Shown here: in pieces, positions 9,353 through 21,120 of the stretch | Position numbering within the stretch: the stretch's first letter is position 1 | Layout: every line of letters starts with the position of its first letter | Source: Loripinus fragilis | Lineage: Eukaryota > Mollusca > Bivalvia > Lucinida > Lucinidae | Assembly: GCA_964019695.1 (NCBI GenBank) | Contig: OZ026514.1 | Coordinates: 104,194,345 to 104,258,344 of the forward strand | Reading direction: 5' to 3' | Length of the DNA: 64,000 bases | Position numbers and translations under genes: made by a program | Notes under the pieces: model-generated | What the model was told of the DNA's origin: nothing | Seen by the model: only the letters and a program-made list of their open reading frames with translations | Database searches by the model: none

Positions 9353-9769
9353 ATCACAGAAAAACAATAAAAGTAACAAATTATGATAATACAAAGAAAA
9401 GGGCGCATGACTCACAGATACTCAGAGCTAAAGAAAATCAAGTCTTTTTCAAAGCGTCATTCTGTTTGTGGATACTTTTTGTCTGTTGTCTTCACTCTTT
9501 CTTTGATTCTATACATTGATCTATGAGTTTCTTGGTCAACTTACTATGTCGCCCACTGTTTATTAAGTCTCCTTGATTTTTTTTTCTTGAAGTTTTGCCA
9601 GTTGTATAGGCTTCTCGACTTTATTCAGGCACGAGTTGTTTGACCACTTCTGTCAGGCCCATAGGGTGCCAACATTTGTCTCTATACACATACACTGTAT
9701 TTCCAGGTATTTTTGTCAAAAGTCTTCCATGCTATTATAGATACCCTTTACTACATATATTTACATTTT

Positions 9770-10053
9770 AAAAGCAAGCTTTTAATGAATCTTTAGAATT
9801 TTGCAACCGTTCATAGCCTCATGAACCACACAAAATTTGATTGACAGCTGCCAAGCCTACTTGCCCGTGCAATTCGCTTCGAACATCGAATTATTTCGCC
9901 AGATGTGACACTGGTGTTGTGATTGACAGCGAGTCACACCGGAGTTGCACGTGCAAATGCTCCATTGGCTGTCCGTGATCACACTGGCTGTTCCGCTTTT
10001 CCGTTTTGCACTCCAACAAAACCTTTTATACGATTAAATATTAAATGCAAAAT
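9770..10053. repeat. Dispersed repeat family J, copy 1
   Basis: Shares TTTAATGAATCTT, CCGTTCATAGCCTCATGAA, TGTGATTGACAGCGAG, GCTCCATTGGCTGTC and TTTGCACTCCAACAAAACC with 24048-24330. Probably a non-autonomous transposon; no terminal repeats were resolved. Confidence 0.7.
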
Positions 10054-11240
10054 TGTTTTATCTCCTAATTGATTTAATAAACTAATAAGAAGAAAAAGGT
10101 GAAAAACAATTTTTATTTTTTAGCCTCATAGGGGGGGGGGGGCAAAATAGCCCCTTAATGTACGTACCTCTTTGCTACAATGTTATTGTGACAAAGAAAG
10201 GGGCTCAAACCACCGCCATAGCTAAAGAAAACTAGCAGTTGAGCCGCTTTGGGCCCATACAGAAATGCATAGTGCACCAACCCACTGAAGAAAGCTTAAT
10301 GCCAGGCTTGTATATTGAGTCGTTCTGATCCAATCCTACAATTTAAATGTAAACCGTGATTGGAATTTAACCAGGCATGCAGACTGTCGCGTAATATCCC
10401 TGTTATAGCCAACTTTTTTTTGTAACGTTTGATTATCTTGTGTAATTGATCAGAAAAAAGGCTTTCCAACTGTTCTTTTGATTTTTAAACTAAATGACCA
10501 TAAAATACTGGCTCTGATATGCCATGTTGCAGAAGAGTTTTTAAACCAACATTATGATAAACTGATGCTAGTTCGTGACAACCGTTATGATTAATTAGTT
10601 AAATTTTGGGTCCAGAGGGCAGCCATCCTTGTGTTCCATTATTTTTTAGCAAAAGATAGATCGAAGTATTAATTCAGAATGGACCCGTAAGAAATCAAAC
10701 AAAGAAATAAAGATGAACATTTAAGAGTCAGAGGTCTGGAACACAAGCAAATGTATCTGCTTGATACAGCAGTGGTACGATGGTAATTAAAAGGTTTTCA
10801 GCCGCACCTCGTTGGTTTTGCGTTTTTAGTTTGGTTTTACAACTATCATATACTGAACCACACTTCTAACGCAAAATCAAACTATAAAATATTACCTATA
10901 TTGCTTCATCTAATGTAACGCAATTTATCAAAAAATAAAACACTAATTTATGAAAATGAAAGTAGAACTTCATCAGTCAACTACTTCATTTAAACCATAA
11001 CCTAATTACGCGAATGTCTGCCATACCCCCTGAACAGTATAATGATTTCGGCAAGACCTCTTATATTAATTAAGATAACCATCCTGAAACATTTTGCGTT
11101 GGAAGTATGGGTCGGTATATATTTTAATACAATGTCATACATCTCTACTAAATCCAATTCATCTGCTGAGTTGGTGGTACAGGTACATAATTCATCACTG
11201 TGCGCTGTAATGCCTCAAACTAATGGTCCGTGTTCTTTTG
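10054..11240. other. Unassigned non-coding stretch
   Basis: Contains a 12-base G run near 10131-10142 after a TTTAGCCTCATA motif; otherwise I see no repeat family, RNA gene or convincing open frame. Confidence 0.4.
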
Positions 11241-11243
11241 TCG

Positions 11244-11345
11244 TCTGTTGATAACATTTGCAAACAGTTTGGACCCGGATCAGGGCCAACAAAATGTCGG
11301 CCCTAATCAGACGACAACAAAATCATGACAAATTACCCAACATGC
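11244..11345. repeat. Deleted copy of TTAA hairpin MITE (family A)
   Basis: The left part of the hairpin (GCAAACAGTTTGGACCCGGATCAGG...) is joined directly to the distal tail (CAGACGACAACAAAATCATGACAAATTACCC), with the middle missing. Confidence 0.6.
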
Positions 11346-12038
11346 AAAGACTTAAAATGAAAAATCCATTGACAACCATTTCACTAAAAGTACCGTTACT
11401 ATGCATCTAATATCTAGTTTTGTACGACTTTGAAGTGCCGACAGTCCATAACACCAACGCTGTAAGTGTCGGTTGGCATGATAACGGAACACTTTCTTTT
11501 TCATTTTCTGAAAGTATCACTGAATTAGGAGGAAGTCACAATAAGATATGGCCTTATATCGCGAAAACGACGCGTTAAATCAATTCTGCCAAAGGTGTGT
11601 CTCAAGCGCATAGTTCACTTTCTGCAAATTCCTTATACACACTACATATGATCAAATGGACCCTCGTGCGTGATGCTACAACTGAAAATCACTGCGCAAA
11701 GCTGCAGTCTGTTTTGAGTCCCAGAAGACTGTATGTCCATGTACCGTTTTTGTTTAACGCGGTGTTTTTGGTAATTGACTGATCTTACGTATTACCGCGA
11801 TAACTAGGATTAAATCTAACGGATACTTTTTGTAGCCAATCTGATTGCTGGAAGGACGTCTTTTTGAAGTTTGCTGACAAATATGAGCTAATATTTACTA
11901 CTGATAATGATGACTATTGATTTATAGGGTAATTTTCATTGATCTGTGAAATATTTCTCATTTTCCACCCCTTTCATCCTCCTCTCATGTTGACATATTT
12001 TGGGCGTCTGAAATAGTTTCAGGTTTACGTCATTGGTT

Positions 12039-12131
12039 CATCCTCGGTAACCCAGGCGTGATCCATCCCGTACCCACTGCATGATGAATGCAGTGGGTAC
12101 GGGATGGACCACGCCTGGGTTACCGAGGATG
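12039..12131. repeat. Near-perfect palindrome, 44-bp arms
   Basis: Arms 12039-12082 and 12088-12131 differ at one position; the loop is GATGA. Arms begin CATCCTCGGTAACCCAGG. The arms are GC-richer than the flanks. No other copy of the arm sequence is present in the window. Confidence 0.88.
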
Positions 12132-12391
12132 TCATAGGTTACGTTTTCAGTGAATTGCTGTAAAACCAACATGCATTTGAAAGAAGGAACACAGCAGAAG
12201 TTTTTTTTTTTTATTTTTAATTGAAAATTAACATATTGTTTTGGCATCTTCTCAAGTAGCAGGAGAGCTGTGTTCATTCTGATCACATGGGTTTTTTTTA
12301 GATTAGAAGCCAAATAATGATCAACACCGTTTACACTAGTATATACACTAGTGTATTCAGGTTCAGCAAGACAAAGGTAACGTTGAGCGTG

Positions 12392-12540
12392 TACAGAAAA
12401 AAAAACTGTATAAAACGGCCACTCAAAAGATCTTAATGACAAACGGTAGCTTAATTAAGGTCGAAAGTATTGCAGAATTCTCCCCTTGGAGCATTCTGCA
12501 ATACTTTTGACCTGCATTAAGCGATACTTGGTCTTAAAAC
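12392..12540. mobile_element. GGCCAC-family MITE, right end lost
   Basis: TACAGAAAAA...AAAACGGCCACTC to the GCAGAATTC...GCATTCTGCAATAC hairpin and TGACCTGCATTAAGCGATAC; then it stops without the TACTGTA end. Its upstream flank (TTCAGGTTCAGCAAGACAAA) is repeated before 12838. Confidence 0.65.
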
Positions 12541-12585
12541 CCTGCTTGTAAATACATGCTATCCACTGAAATTCTGCAAATAAAT

Positions 12586-12794
12586 TACAGTCAAACCTGT
12601 CTTAAGCGGCCACTTAAAAGTAGACAAAAGAAAGGTCTTAACGGAAAATGGTAGCTCAACGAAGGTCGAAAGTATTGCAGATTGCTCCCCTTGGAGCATT
12701 CTGCAATACTTTTGACCTGCATTAAGTGATACTTGGTATTGAAAACCAATTTTCGGTCTTTTAATAGTGGCCGTTTTACAAAGGTTTTACTGTA
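12586..12794. mobile_element. GGCCAC-family MITE, full length
   Basis: Ends TACAGTCAAACCTGTCTTAA and AAAGGTTTTACTGTA; internal hairpin centred near 12690. It matches 1542-1752 throughout. Confidence 0.75.
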
Positions 12795-12837
12795 GTATAT
12801 ATTCGGGTTCAGCAGGACAAAGGTAAAGTTGAGCGTG

Positions 12838-13039
12838 TACAGAAAAACCAGTGTAAAACGGCCACTCAAAATTGACAAAACAAATTTCTTATTGACGAAT
12901 GGTAGCTTAATGAAGGTCGAAATATTGCAAATGGGAGCATTCTGCAATACTTTTGACCTGCATTAAGCGATAATTGGTCATGAAACCGATTTTTCGGTCT
13001 TTTTGAGAGTGGCCCCGATTTTACACAGGGTTTACTGTA
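12838..13039. mobile_element. GGCCAC-family MITE, full length
   Basis: TACAGAAAAACCAGTGTAAA to ACAGGGTTTACTGTA. Together with its left flank (12800-12837) it duplicates 12350-12540, so the cluster grew partly by segmental duplication rather than only by transposition. Confidence 0.7.
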
Positions 13040-13935
13040 TGTGACTGCCACCACGAGCATAGGCTGTCATAGATCTATATAGTAGGCATCCTGGGTAAGC
13101 TTGAGACTAGCATAGAATTAAGTTATTTTTCACAGCTGACTCGTCAACTCTTAAAGTGATTAGGTCTGCAATTATGAACATTTTCGGATTTTTTTTTATC
13201 TTTTTAAATCATTTGTACGAATTGAACTAAGTCATGATTTCACAATAAATCTGTTCTAAACAGCTGAAAACTGCAAGGAAAAGCGAATTTTCTTATAAAA
13301 CAGCTGGGTTTTTTTTCTCTTGTTGGAAATTATTTGGGTCCCTCAAAAAGTTTTAGCCAGTTAATTTTTAACATAAATGCTGTTGTTTTTTTACAAGGCT
13401 GGTAAAATATATACCTGAATTTAGCTATATTACCGTGTTCTTGAAAATTGGAAACATTATTTCTAAAAATATATGATCGAAAGTTACATACTTTGCAGCT
13501 TTAAGTCCACGGTACCAGTATTGTGGCTTTGAGTAATCAGTAGTCAGCACATGGAATTTTGGCATAGCGCACCGGTGAGCACCCAAGGCTCAGACGATCC
13601 GCACAGTCTCGCAGCATACTAACGCATACTCAAAATATGGAAGGCGACGAAGATTCGGGCCAAATTGTAGATACAGTCCCACCGAGTAGCTGTACATGCT
13701 TGTTTGAACAGTGAATTTACAAATAAGTGACAAGTACCAATATATTGTGTGTGCAGGGCAATATGGTATATAAATTACGTATTGGCCATTTTATAAAATC
13801 TTTCCAAATGATATGTTGGTTCTTAAAGTGGGGTTTTTGGCACAAGAAAATTATATATAACAAGGAATATACATATATTGGCCAGCACAGGAGATTTTGG
13901 CACTTTTCGAATACGCACAGATACCTCTATTTAAC

Positions 13936-14170
13936 CACAGGAGCTTGAAGTTGTGCCCTTATATCACTTCTATACCCTCAAAACCAAAAGCTCATAATGC
14001 CAATACGAAGTAATGGACCATTACTTCGTAATGGCATTATGAGCTTTACAGCAAAAACAAAAGATCATAATGCCATTACGAAGTAATGGCCATTACTTCG
14101 TAATGGCATTATGAGCTTTTGGTTTTGAGGGTATAGAAGTGATATAAGGACTTAACTTCAAGCTCCTGGG
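13936..14170. mobile_element. Foldback element FB1, 235-bp copy
   Basis: Left end CACAGGAGCTTGAAGTT and right complement AACTTCAAGCTCCTGGG, flanked by the 7-bp direct repeat ATTTAAC (13929-13935 and 14171-14177). The interior contains two successive palindromes of CATTACTTCGTAATGGCAT nested in a larger one, so the inner unit has duplicated relative to the 158-bp copy at 4440. Confidence 0.85.
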
Positions 14171-14728
14171 ATTTAACGCAATGGATGCTGACGTATCTAG
14201 CGAAGTTAATTTCTAAATTCTGACCTGAGGCCTTCTCTACTTACATACTTTGTTGATACGAGAAGTGAATACGAGACTGTGCGTATGTGCAGGCGCTGGT
14301 GAACGGTGCGACATATGCCACAATCTCGTGGCATGGCCCATATTTTTGGAGACCAGATTCTGCAACAAGACAACCTGCACAAATCAAGCTGCTACAGCTC
14401 TTGCTTTCTAACATACTTTTTCAATTGCAGGTTCTTTCTGCAAAATGGTTTACAAGTTTCATGTAGTTCAGCAAAATGGAGTACTCGTCCTATGGTGACA
14501 GACCGCATCTAATTTCTTATTCAGTTTAATCGTATTAATATTCGTGCGCATTTTCCTTGCAAATATTGATTCACTCTCGTCGACAAACACTCGTTCGCTT
14601 ACATTCGGTCAGGTAAAGTTTTTGTGCAATTATTTACCGACATTTAAGAAGTTTAGTGCCATCTTTCTATTCTATACACACAGGATGATGCATATTCATT
14701 TTCGTAATCTTGACAAGCGAAAGTTTAC

Positions 14729-14957
14729 TTAACACTTTCCTTGCTGGCGGTGACTTTGTCGTCTTTTAACAACTTCTGCAAACAGTTTGGACCCAGATCA
14801 GACCCGACAATGCGTCGGGTCTGATCTGGATCCAAACTATGTTTGACACTCTGATGGTATTCCCGATTTGTTTTTCGAAAAAGTTAATTTTGCAAAAAAA
14901 AAAAAATCAGCAGACGACAAAAAAGCATGAAAAATTACCCAGTAGGCAAAGAGTTAA
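14729..14957. mobile_element. TTAA hairpin MITE (family A), copy b
   Basis: TTAA at both ends, termini AACACTTTCCTTGCTGGCGG and GTAGGCAAAGAGTTAA. Off-centre hairpin GTTTGGACCCAGATCAGACC/GGTCTGATCTGGATCCAAAC, and the subterminal motif GCAGACGACAAAA. One of the best preserved copies. Confidence 0.8.
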
Positions 14958-16737
14958 AATCCACACAAAACACAGAAAAGGGAATAATGTAAATGATATC
15001 GATAAGGGATTATAAGTTACTAGCCTTTGTCCTAAATAAACCTCTGGCAAATACCTCATACGTTTATCTACTTCTTGCAGATTGACTGTGAGCCTGCTCA
15101 GATTGATTATGCATTTGCGTATGCTTACCGTATGCTTCACTGTTCGCAATTTTACATCTTTTTCCGCACGCGTGGGCTCATTGCCTATATTTGCTGAACA
15201 ATTTTGGAACGGTTCGTGACGAAAATAAAGCATTAAAGATTTGTGAACTTATGTCTATATAAAGTTTTGTCAGCAGTTCAAAAAGAAAACAAGACTAAAT
15301 GTTAACCACTGCGCCTAGAATTCTTTTTAGAGTTTATGCACAGACGAGACCAGTCCAGAATGTGCATTATGCTCTCTTCTTAATGTTTTTCTATACCAAT
15401 CCCAGCGAAGACCATGGCTCGACTAATACAAACAACAATGTGGGCCAAAGTTACAAGATGGTAGAACGGTTTTTGAATAGCGCGAATATAAATTTACAAA
15501 AGATTTCGATTTATACATGTAAACATAATTATTCAGATTTAAAATCATGTGCACATACATAAGCATGCGTCTTTTGAGAAAATGTCCTACATAAGAACAA
15601 AGCTGTATTGTTCAAAAATGGTAATCGTATAGATCTACATGGTGTACGGTTGCAAGCGATAACCTTTTTACTAACCACAATTCTTTTCAAAGTATTCCAG
15701 TACGCATAACGCTTGCATGATCAGTAAAACAGCTTCATTTGATTTTAAGTTAATTGACAAGGCCGAACCCCAAATTTTGAAAAAGTGATCCTAATAAAGT
15801 AAAGTAAAGAAAGGGGAAATCTGGGGTTGGCGTTGAAAAAAACACACACACAATAAATTCAAATGCCAAAACGATTCGTTTTAAACAATTAGAAAGTTGA
15901 ATAAACTAAATATTTTTTATTAATTGTATCGCATTTTGTAAGGTTTATCTCCAGTATGTAATCGTTAACCAGAGGTTAGTCGCAAAACAAGATCTACCAA
16001 ACGGCCGATAACCGCATGCGTTCATCGATCTGATAGAAGTGTCGGAGCACCTTAGGCGATACATATTGCATAAACTTATCCTGGAAGCACAGTATAGGCG
16101 CAACTGTTCTGTGAGATTACCATTTGAACCTCATTTTGTTAGAAGCCAATTTTCTTTCCCATGGTTGCCAACGATTTGCAATGCAGCAGTTACTGACATG
16201 CATCTGTATAAAAGAATATTTACGCCCGACAACGTGTGGTCCTTTTGATAGTCTGATAAGCTGTAACTTTTCTTTTTCAGTAAAGTTATGTAAATCCATT
16301 TATCAGACTTCTGTTTCTTGTAAACTTCGATTGACAATGCCATCGGAATACACATTGCTGATACTAACAGATCCACCAAATGTCTTGATGTAGCTAACTC
16401 CAGCTCCCAACACCCCATCCCCTTAAAAAGACAATACTGGGCCTTTCACATAAAGCTATATAAATATAAATATATGGAACTAACCAAGTTTAGTTAGAAT
16501 TCTGTTGAGTATTTGTGCTTTGTGGTCTTTTTTCATTTAATGAGATTTCTACCCTTATGTTCAAGAGTATTCTTTGACTAAATAGATACTTAAAATTTGA
16601 GAGTGATACTTCAAAAGTGTTGTATGTAAAGTCTGGCCTGTCCAACTAGTGGTTTTTGGAGGGCACGTGGTAAGTATTAAACACTTTCAACTTGTTTACT
16701 AATCATACAAAACAACTGAAAGATACAAAGTGGACAC

Positions 16738-16943
16738 TTCACAGTCTTTGTCTGCCAGCGATGACGTTTGTCTCCAAATAACCTGTGCAAACAGTTTTGA
16801 CCCAGACCAGGCCTGACTAAATGTCAGGCCTGGTCTGGGTCAAAACTGTTTGCCACACTGATAGCTAAATTTTAGAAAGTGTTAATTTTGAAAAATATCA
16901 TCAGAGGACAAAATGAAAGAATACTCAGCACTCAAAGAGTTAA
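16738..16943. mobile_element. TTAA hairpin MITE (family A), copy c
   Basis: Near-perfect hairpin CAGACCAGGCCTGAC...GTCAGGCCTGGTCTG at 16802-16846. Right end CACTCAAAGAGTTAA; the left end has drifted (TTCACAGTCTTTGTC). Confidence 0.75.
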
Positions 16944-17184
16944 GGACCATGTGAAGTTCAGGACAAGTGATAAGGTCCTCAGACTGACACTCAAGAATAA
17001 GTGCCAGTGAAAATCTATTCAAATATGAGCAGCAGGATGAAAGCATGATCGGGCATAGAAGGCTCGGGTCAGCCAGCTGGAAATCCGCACGTACACGTTT
17101 TCCATCAGGATCATATGGTCTGCCGAGGAGTATCTGTATAAAGCACAAGATGAAGGCACTTACCAGAAAGTTTGGATTCGCCAT
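16738..17184 (-). pseudogene. Possible small secreted protein frame split by a MITE
   Basis: On the minus strand an ATG at 17184-17182 opens a frame beginning MANPNFLVSAFILCFIQILL, which looks like a signal peptide, followed by a Cys-containing segment (SLLCPIM, ILECQSED, LITCPEL). At 16943 the frame runs into family A MITE 16738-16943, whose right boundary is a TTAA. Reading across with the MITE and one TTAA removed, the frame stays open (LKCPLCIFQ...) to a TAA about 20 codons on. Local GC is higher than the flanks. No homology is recognised; the hydrophobic run could be chance, because its codons resemble a polypyrimidine tract. If real, this copy is broken. Confidence 0.3.
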
Positions 17185-17218
17185 TGTTAAGCCTTAATGC
17201 GCCAATCGCAACAAAAGT

Positions 17219-17385
17219 CGTCTGCCATTCTCGTCTGCTGAAATGTTTTAGAAGCCTCTATGGCAAACAATGTGGACCCAGATCAGACCGTTTCTATAGG
17301 AGCAGTTTGTTCTGGGTCCACGCTGTTTGCTTCTATACTTAATTCGTCAATAATGTTAGGTAATTATTTGCAGCAGACGACTTCA
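17219..17385. repeat. Mixed family A/B hairpin repeat
   Basis: Begins GTCGTCTGC and ends GCAGCAGACGAC like family A, but its central hairpin (GTGGACCCAGATCAGACCGT...GAGCAGTTTGTTCTGGGTCCAC) is family B-like. It may be the link between the two families. Confidence 0.5.
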
Positions 17386-17430
17386 GAAGAAGACATTTTC
17401 AGATGCATTTTTTTCTTTGTGCTTTAAGGG

Positions 17431-17629
17431 TTAACTCTTTACATGATGGATAAAAATACACTTTTGTTATCGTCTGCTGCCTTTTTTTAAAAAATCAACA
17501 TTTTCAAAAAAATTCTTTCAGTGCTAAGCGGTTTGGATTCAGACCAAGATCGACGTTTCAATCTGGATCCAAGCCATTTGCAAAGGTTATAAGCAGACGA
17601 CAAAAGACGCCGCTAGCAAGGGAAGAGTA
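17431..17629. mobile_element. TTAA hairpin MITE (family A), copy e
   Basis: TTAACTCTTTACATGATGG at the left, GCAGACGACAAAAGACGCCGC near the right; the hairpin GGTTTGGATTCAGAC.../...CTGGATCCAAGCC has several mismatches. Confidence 0.7.
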
Positions 17630-17634
17630 AGTTT

Positions 17635-17830
17635 GAAGTAGAGAAGAAGGCAAAGATCAGGAATCGATACAATCAAGTACCACACCTGACCCGAGACACC
17701 ATCATGGAAAGTGACAAAAAGACAAAGAAACATCACACACACGAGAGCCAAGAGGTCAGCCAACTCCCAGAAGGTGATCACAAGGCTACAACGAACAGAC
17801 AAGACAGTATAATAAAGACAAACATGAATC
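17635..17830 (-). repeat. Dispersed repeat family F2
   Basis: The minus strand shares CAGGTGTGGTACTTGATTGTATCGAT with 50940-50972 (plus). The minus frame is open and hydrophobic here and in the other copy (QVWYLIVSIP), so it may be a coding remnant of a transposon rather than a gene. Confidence 0.5.
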
Positions 17831-18321
17831 ACTGAATGAAGCCATTTTCTCGCATCATGAATAGTATGGCCTCACAATTCGAAAGCAAATGATAATAAAA
17901 ACATGACCAAACTATGCTCTGGACCTGCGTCGCCGGTGCATATCTTCAATTTTGAACAATAATTATGCAAAGTTTGAATATAAAGGAATGAAATATTATA
18001 TGTTTGAATTACAGATTACACACACATTACACAATGTAAGCACTACAAAGCTTTTGCAGACGTAATAATGTCAAGTTTAACACTCCCAAAAATAATATCA
18101 AATGTGCACAAAATATAAGGTGCCCATGTTCAATGTGCGAACAATCATAACGTACAAAGTTTTAATTTGAAGGAATGAAAACGCCTGGAGTTACAGATTA
18201 CACGAACTAGACTACACCCTAAGCATTTCGGATGGATAAAATGTCTTAAGTCCAACAGCCCTGAAAATAAGTAAATATTTAATAAATGAGCACAAAATAG
18301 GAGATACCCCACCCCAAATAG

Positions 18322-18342
18322 ATAAATAAATAAATAAATAAA
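18322..18342 (+). repeat. (TAAA)n microsatellite
   Basis: About five AAAT/TAAA units in a row. Confidence 0.9.
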
Positions 18343-18567
18343 TGACAACAAAAAACAATCCAGTTTAGAGGTGACCCCCCAAAAATATCCATAAGATAAT
18401 CCTTACCCACATTATTTTTTTGAAAATCCGAAAAAATATCAAAATTTTAAATTTTAAAACCCCATAAAACCGGCCAATGTACGTATATGTACAAATATCA
18501 GAATACCCCCACCCCCCTGGAGGACAAGTTTTTTCTCTGTTTTTTTTTAAACATTTTTGATATATGC

Positions 18568-18623
<56 letters not shown>

Positions 18624-18624
18624 T
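18568..18624 (+). repeat. (ATT)n microsatellite, ~19 units
   Basis: An uninterrupted TTA/ATT run of 57 bp. One frame yields a poly-Leu artefact. Confidence 0.97.
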
Positions 18625-18789
18625 AAGTCAATTAATTTAGCTTTGCCCATTATAAGGGTGTTTTATAATAAATGCTTTTTGTCATGTTAGCTTCACCACC
18701 AGAAAACGCCTATCGGAGCATACGCAGACAACGAATGCCCATGACAGGCAGCGCATCCGCGCATTTCTTACCAGGTCCTTCATTGGCTG

Positions 18790-19008
18790 CTCTGATGTTT
18801 TTTTTGCATGTTGGGTAATTTTCCATGCTTTAGTTGTCGTCTCCTGACTTTTTAAAATGAACTTTTTCCCCAAAAAAAACTTTCATGAACACTATCAGAG
18901 TGTCACACAGTTCAGATCTAGATAAGGACCGATTTTCTGTCAGTCCTGTGGGCCCAAACTGTTTGCAAAGGTTATCAGCAGACAAAGTCGCGCTTGCAAG
19001 GAATGTGA
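18790..19008. mobile_element. TTAA hairpin MITE (family A), copy f
   Basis: TGTTGGGTAATTTTCCATG...GTCGTC at the left, AACTGTTTGCAAAGGTTATC and GCAGACAAAGTCGC at the right; the stem is eroded. Confidence 0.65.
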
Positions 19009-19314
19009 TAAACTAACTGAATTAAGCCATGCAATTCACGTAATGATCAAATCATCCTTTTGTGCAGTCTAACAATGCGAATGTTCTTTCATTTCTAATT
19101 ATTTCTTAGTGTGTCATTTATCTTTCCACTAAGTTCAGTTTATACGTTGCTTTCACACGGGCGTTATTTTCAAAGCCAGCGCGTGACAAATAACTGGCAT
19201 TAAGTTTATCGGCGTGTTACTGTACAAAGAATGTGCCGTAGCATGCACTTTCATGTGATAATAAAGTGCGTTCGTGTGATAATAAAGCGCGTCATAGTTC
19301 ATATTAGCCTCACC

Positions 19315-19545
19315 GCGAGAAAACCACTGTGGGGTTTCTGACCGTGTTAGATTCAAACCGGCCTGCTGAGCTACCGAGATTAGCTAGAATATTCAGATTT
19401 TGCATGTAGCAAGCAATGTTACTGTGTATGTATACGTATAGTTTCTAGAGCGCGAAAAAGAAAGGTGCAGATCAGACTGCGCGGATGCGTAGGCTGGTCT
19501 GTGCCTTTGTTGTTCGCATGAAACAAAACCAGTTTTTATCGCAAC
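19315..19545 (-). repeat. Hairpin repeat family C, inverted copy
   Basis: Core on the minus strand: GCGAACAACAAAGGCACAGA...GCGCAGTCTGATCTGCACC. Confidence 0.65.
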
Positions 19546-19659
19546 AAGGTCGCAACAAAGGTCCTTAACACTACCGCATTTATTTGGGTTTACACTTCAA
19601 GCAACCCAAAAGAAACTGGATTTGTCTTTCTTACAAGACAGATTTATATTTTATGGGGA

Positions 19660-20640
19660 TTGTGCAGAAAAAGACTAATCTTTAGCTCAAGTAAAAACTA
19701 CGTATTCCTGCTGTTGTCGGAAGCGGATTAACCGTCTTTATACAGTACATATGGTAAATATGGCGCAGAATGAATACTTGTACGATCAGAGGATGTTCAC
19801 TTCGAGACTGGGTACCATCGAGTTAGACAGTTCTTGAAGCGAGCCTAATTTTATGGTTATTATGACATCAGTCACTCAGAAATACTACTCTAGCATATCG
19901 TTGTGAATTTGGTAACTTTTGTGTCTGCACAAATTAGAAAAAAATACTTCTTGCTGAAAGAATTGACGTTATCTAGAAAAATATATATATAGCTCCTTGT
20001 TTACATATTTCAGATGATTTTGTAAGAGAAACCACCACCTTTATGCATTGAATATAGTTAATGTTGAGGCTTCTGCCGCAGGTGAATACACAATAAAGGA
20101 TATAAACCCAGGTGACATCGCAAGTTTCAAAGTTCACTTTGAGACTGGGTGCCATCGAGTTAGACAGTTCTTGAAGCAAACGCAATTTGATCATTATTAT
20201 GACACCAGTGACTAAGAAATACTATTCTTGCACATCGTTATGAGTTTGGTAATTTTTGTATTTACACCACCTAGAAAAATACTTCTTGCTGAAAGAATTG
20301 ACGTTATTTAGAAAGATAAGTATTTATTAGCTCAAACAAAAACTATTAGTTTACATATTTCGGATGATTTTGAAAGAGAAACCGCCGTCTTTATACATTA
20401 AATACAGTAATTATTGAGATTTCTTCCGCAAGCTAATACACACCATATGCGGTTAACCCAGATGACATCGCATTTCAATGTTCACCCCGAGACTGGGTGC
20501 CATCGAGTTAGACAGTTCTTGAAGTGAACACATTTTGATCGTATTATTTAATCAGTAGCAATGATAAACTATTCTCGCATATCGTTGTGAATTTAATAGC
20601 TTTTGCATTTATACAAATTAGCAAAAATAAGTTATTAATT
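19660..20640 (+). repeat. Tandem array of ~340-bp units (family H)
   Basis: Three copies of GAGACTGGGTGCCATCGAGT start at 19804, 20141 and 20489 (periods 337 and 348). A partial unit lies upstream from about 19660 and the third unit is truncated near 20640. The 37-bp block from GAGACTGGG to TTCTTGAAG differs by only about one base between units, whereas the rest of the unit is clearly diverged apart from a second block, CTTCTTGCTGAAAGAATTGA. No copy elsewhere in the window. Confidence 0.88.
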
Positions 20641-21120
20641 GTATGTATATTTTATCATTGCATTCGAGAAAGTCAGATTAAGCTCGATAGGGATAAACGC
20701 TCTCTCACTCTCTCTCTCATGACTGTCTCAACACAGAATACAAACAGCCGTGTTCTTAAGGGTCATTCATATTGATTGCTGTTATATGGCAATGACTCGC
20801 AAACATCGCTAATAGTTTATGTTATAACAATAAAGACGTCGACGTTTTTCTTGCAAAGACATCTTTCTGAAGTAAACAGAATGACACGGTTGTACTTATA
20901 CTACATCCTCGTCAGTTTTAGTAAATGGCGTTGCAATAACCATGCGGCTGATATTATGTCAAACGCCACCTTTACTGAAATTTACATGTAACGATCAGTC
21001 AGATTTGCCTGCTTAATATACATTTACTACCTACTCTTAAAAGATGGGTTTGAAGAAAGAGTCTAAGCATACTTTTTTGTATTTAATTATCTAATGAACT
21101 GCATTGTAACATAAACTTAC

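Noticed and set aside
12591..13060. Two overlapping minus-strand frames with similar peptides (IFRPSLSYH)
   Set aside because: They are translations of the repeated GGCCAC MITEs; the similarity reflects repeat copies, not a protein family.
16131..16418. Minus frame with a segment resembling GPCR transmembrane helix 2 (HLVDLLVSAMCIPMAL)
   Set aside because: No helix 1 or 3, no conserved extracellular-loop Cys, and an alternative minus frame over the same bases is equally open; likely coincidence.
18487..18690. Frame with a long poly-Leu run
   Set aside because: Translation of the (ATT)n microsatellite.
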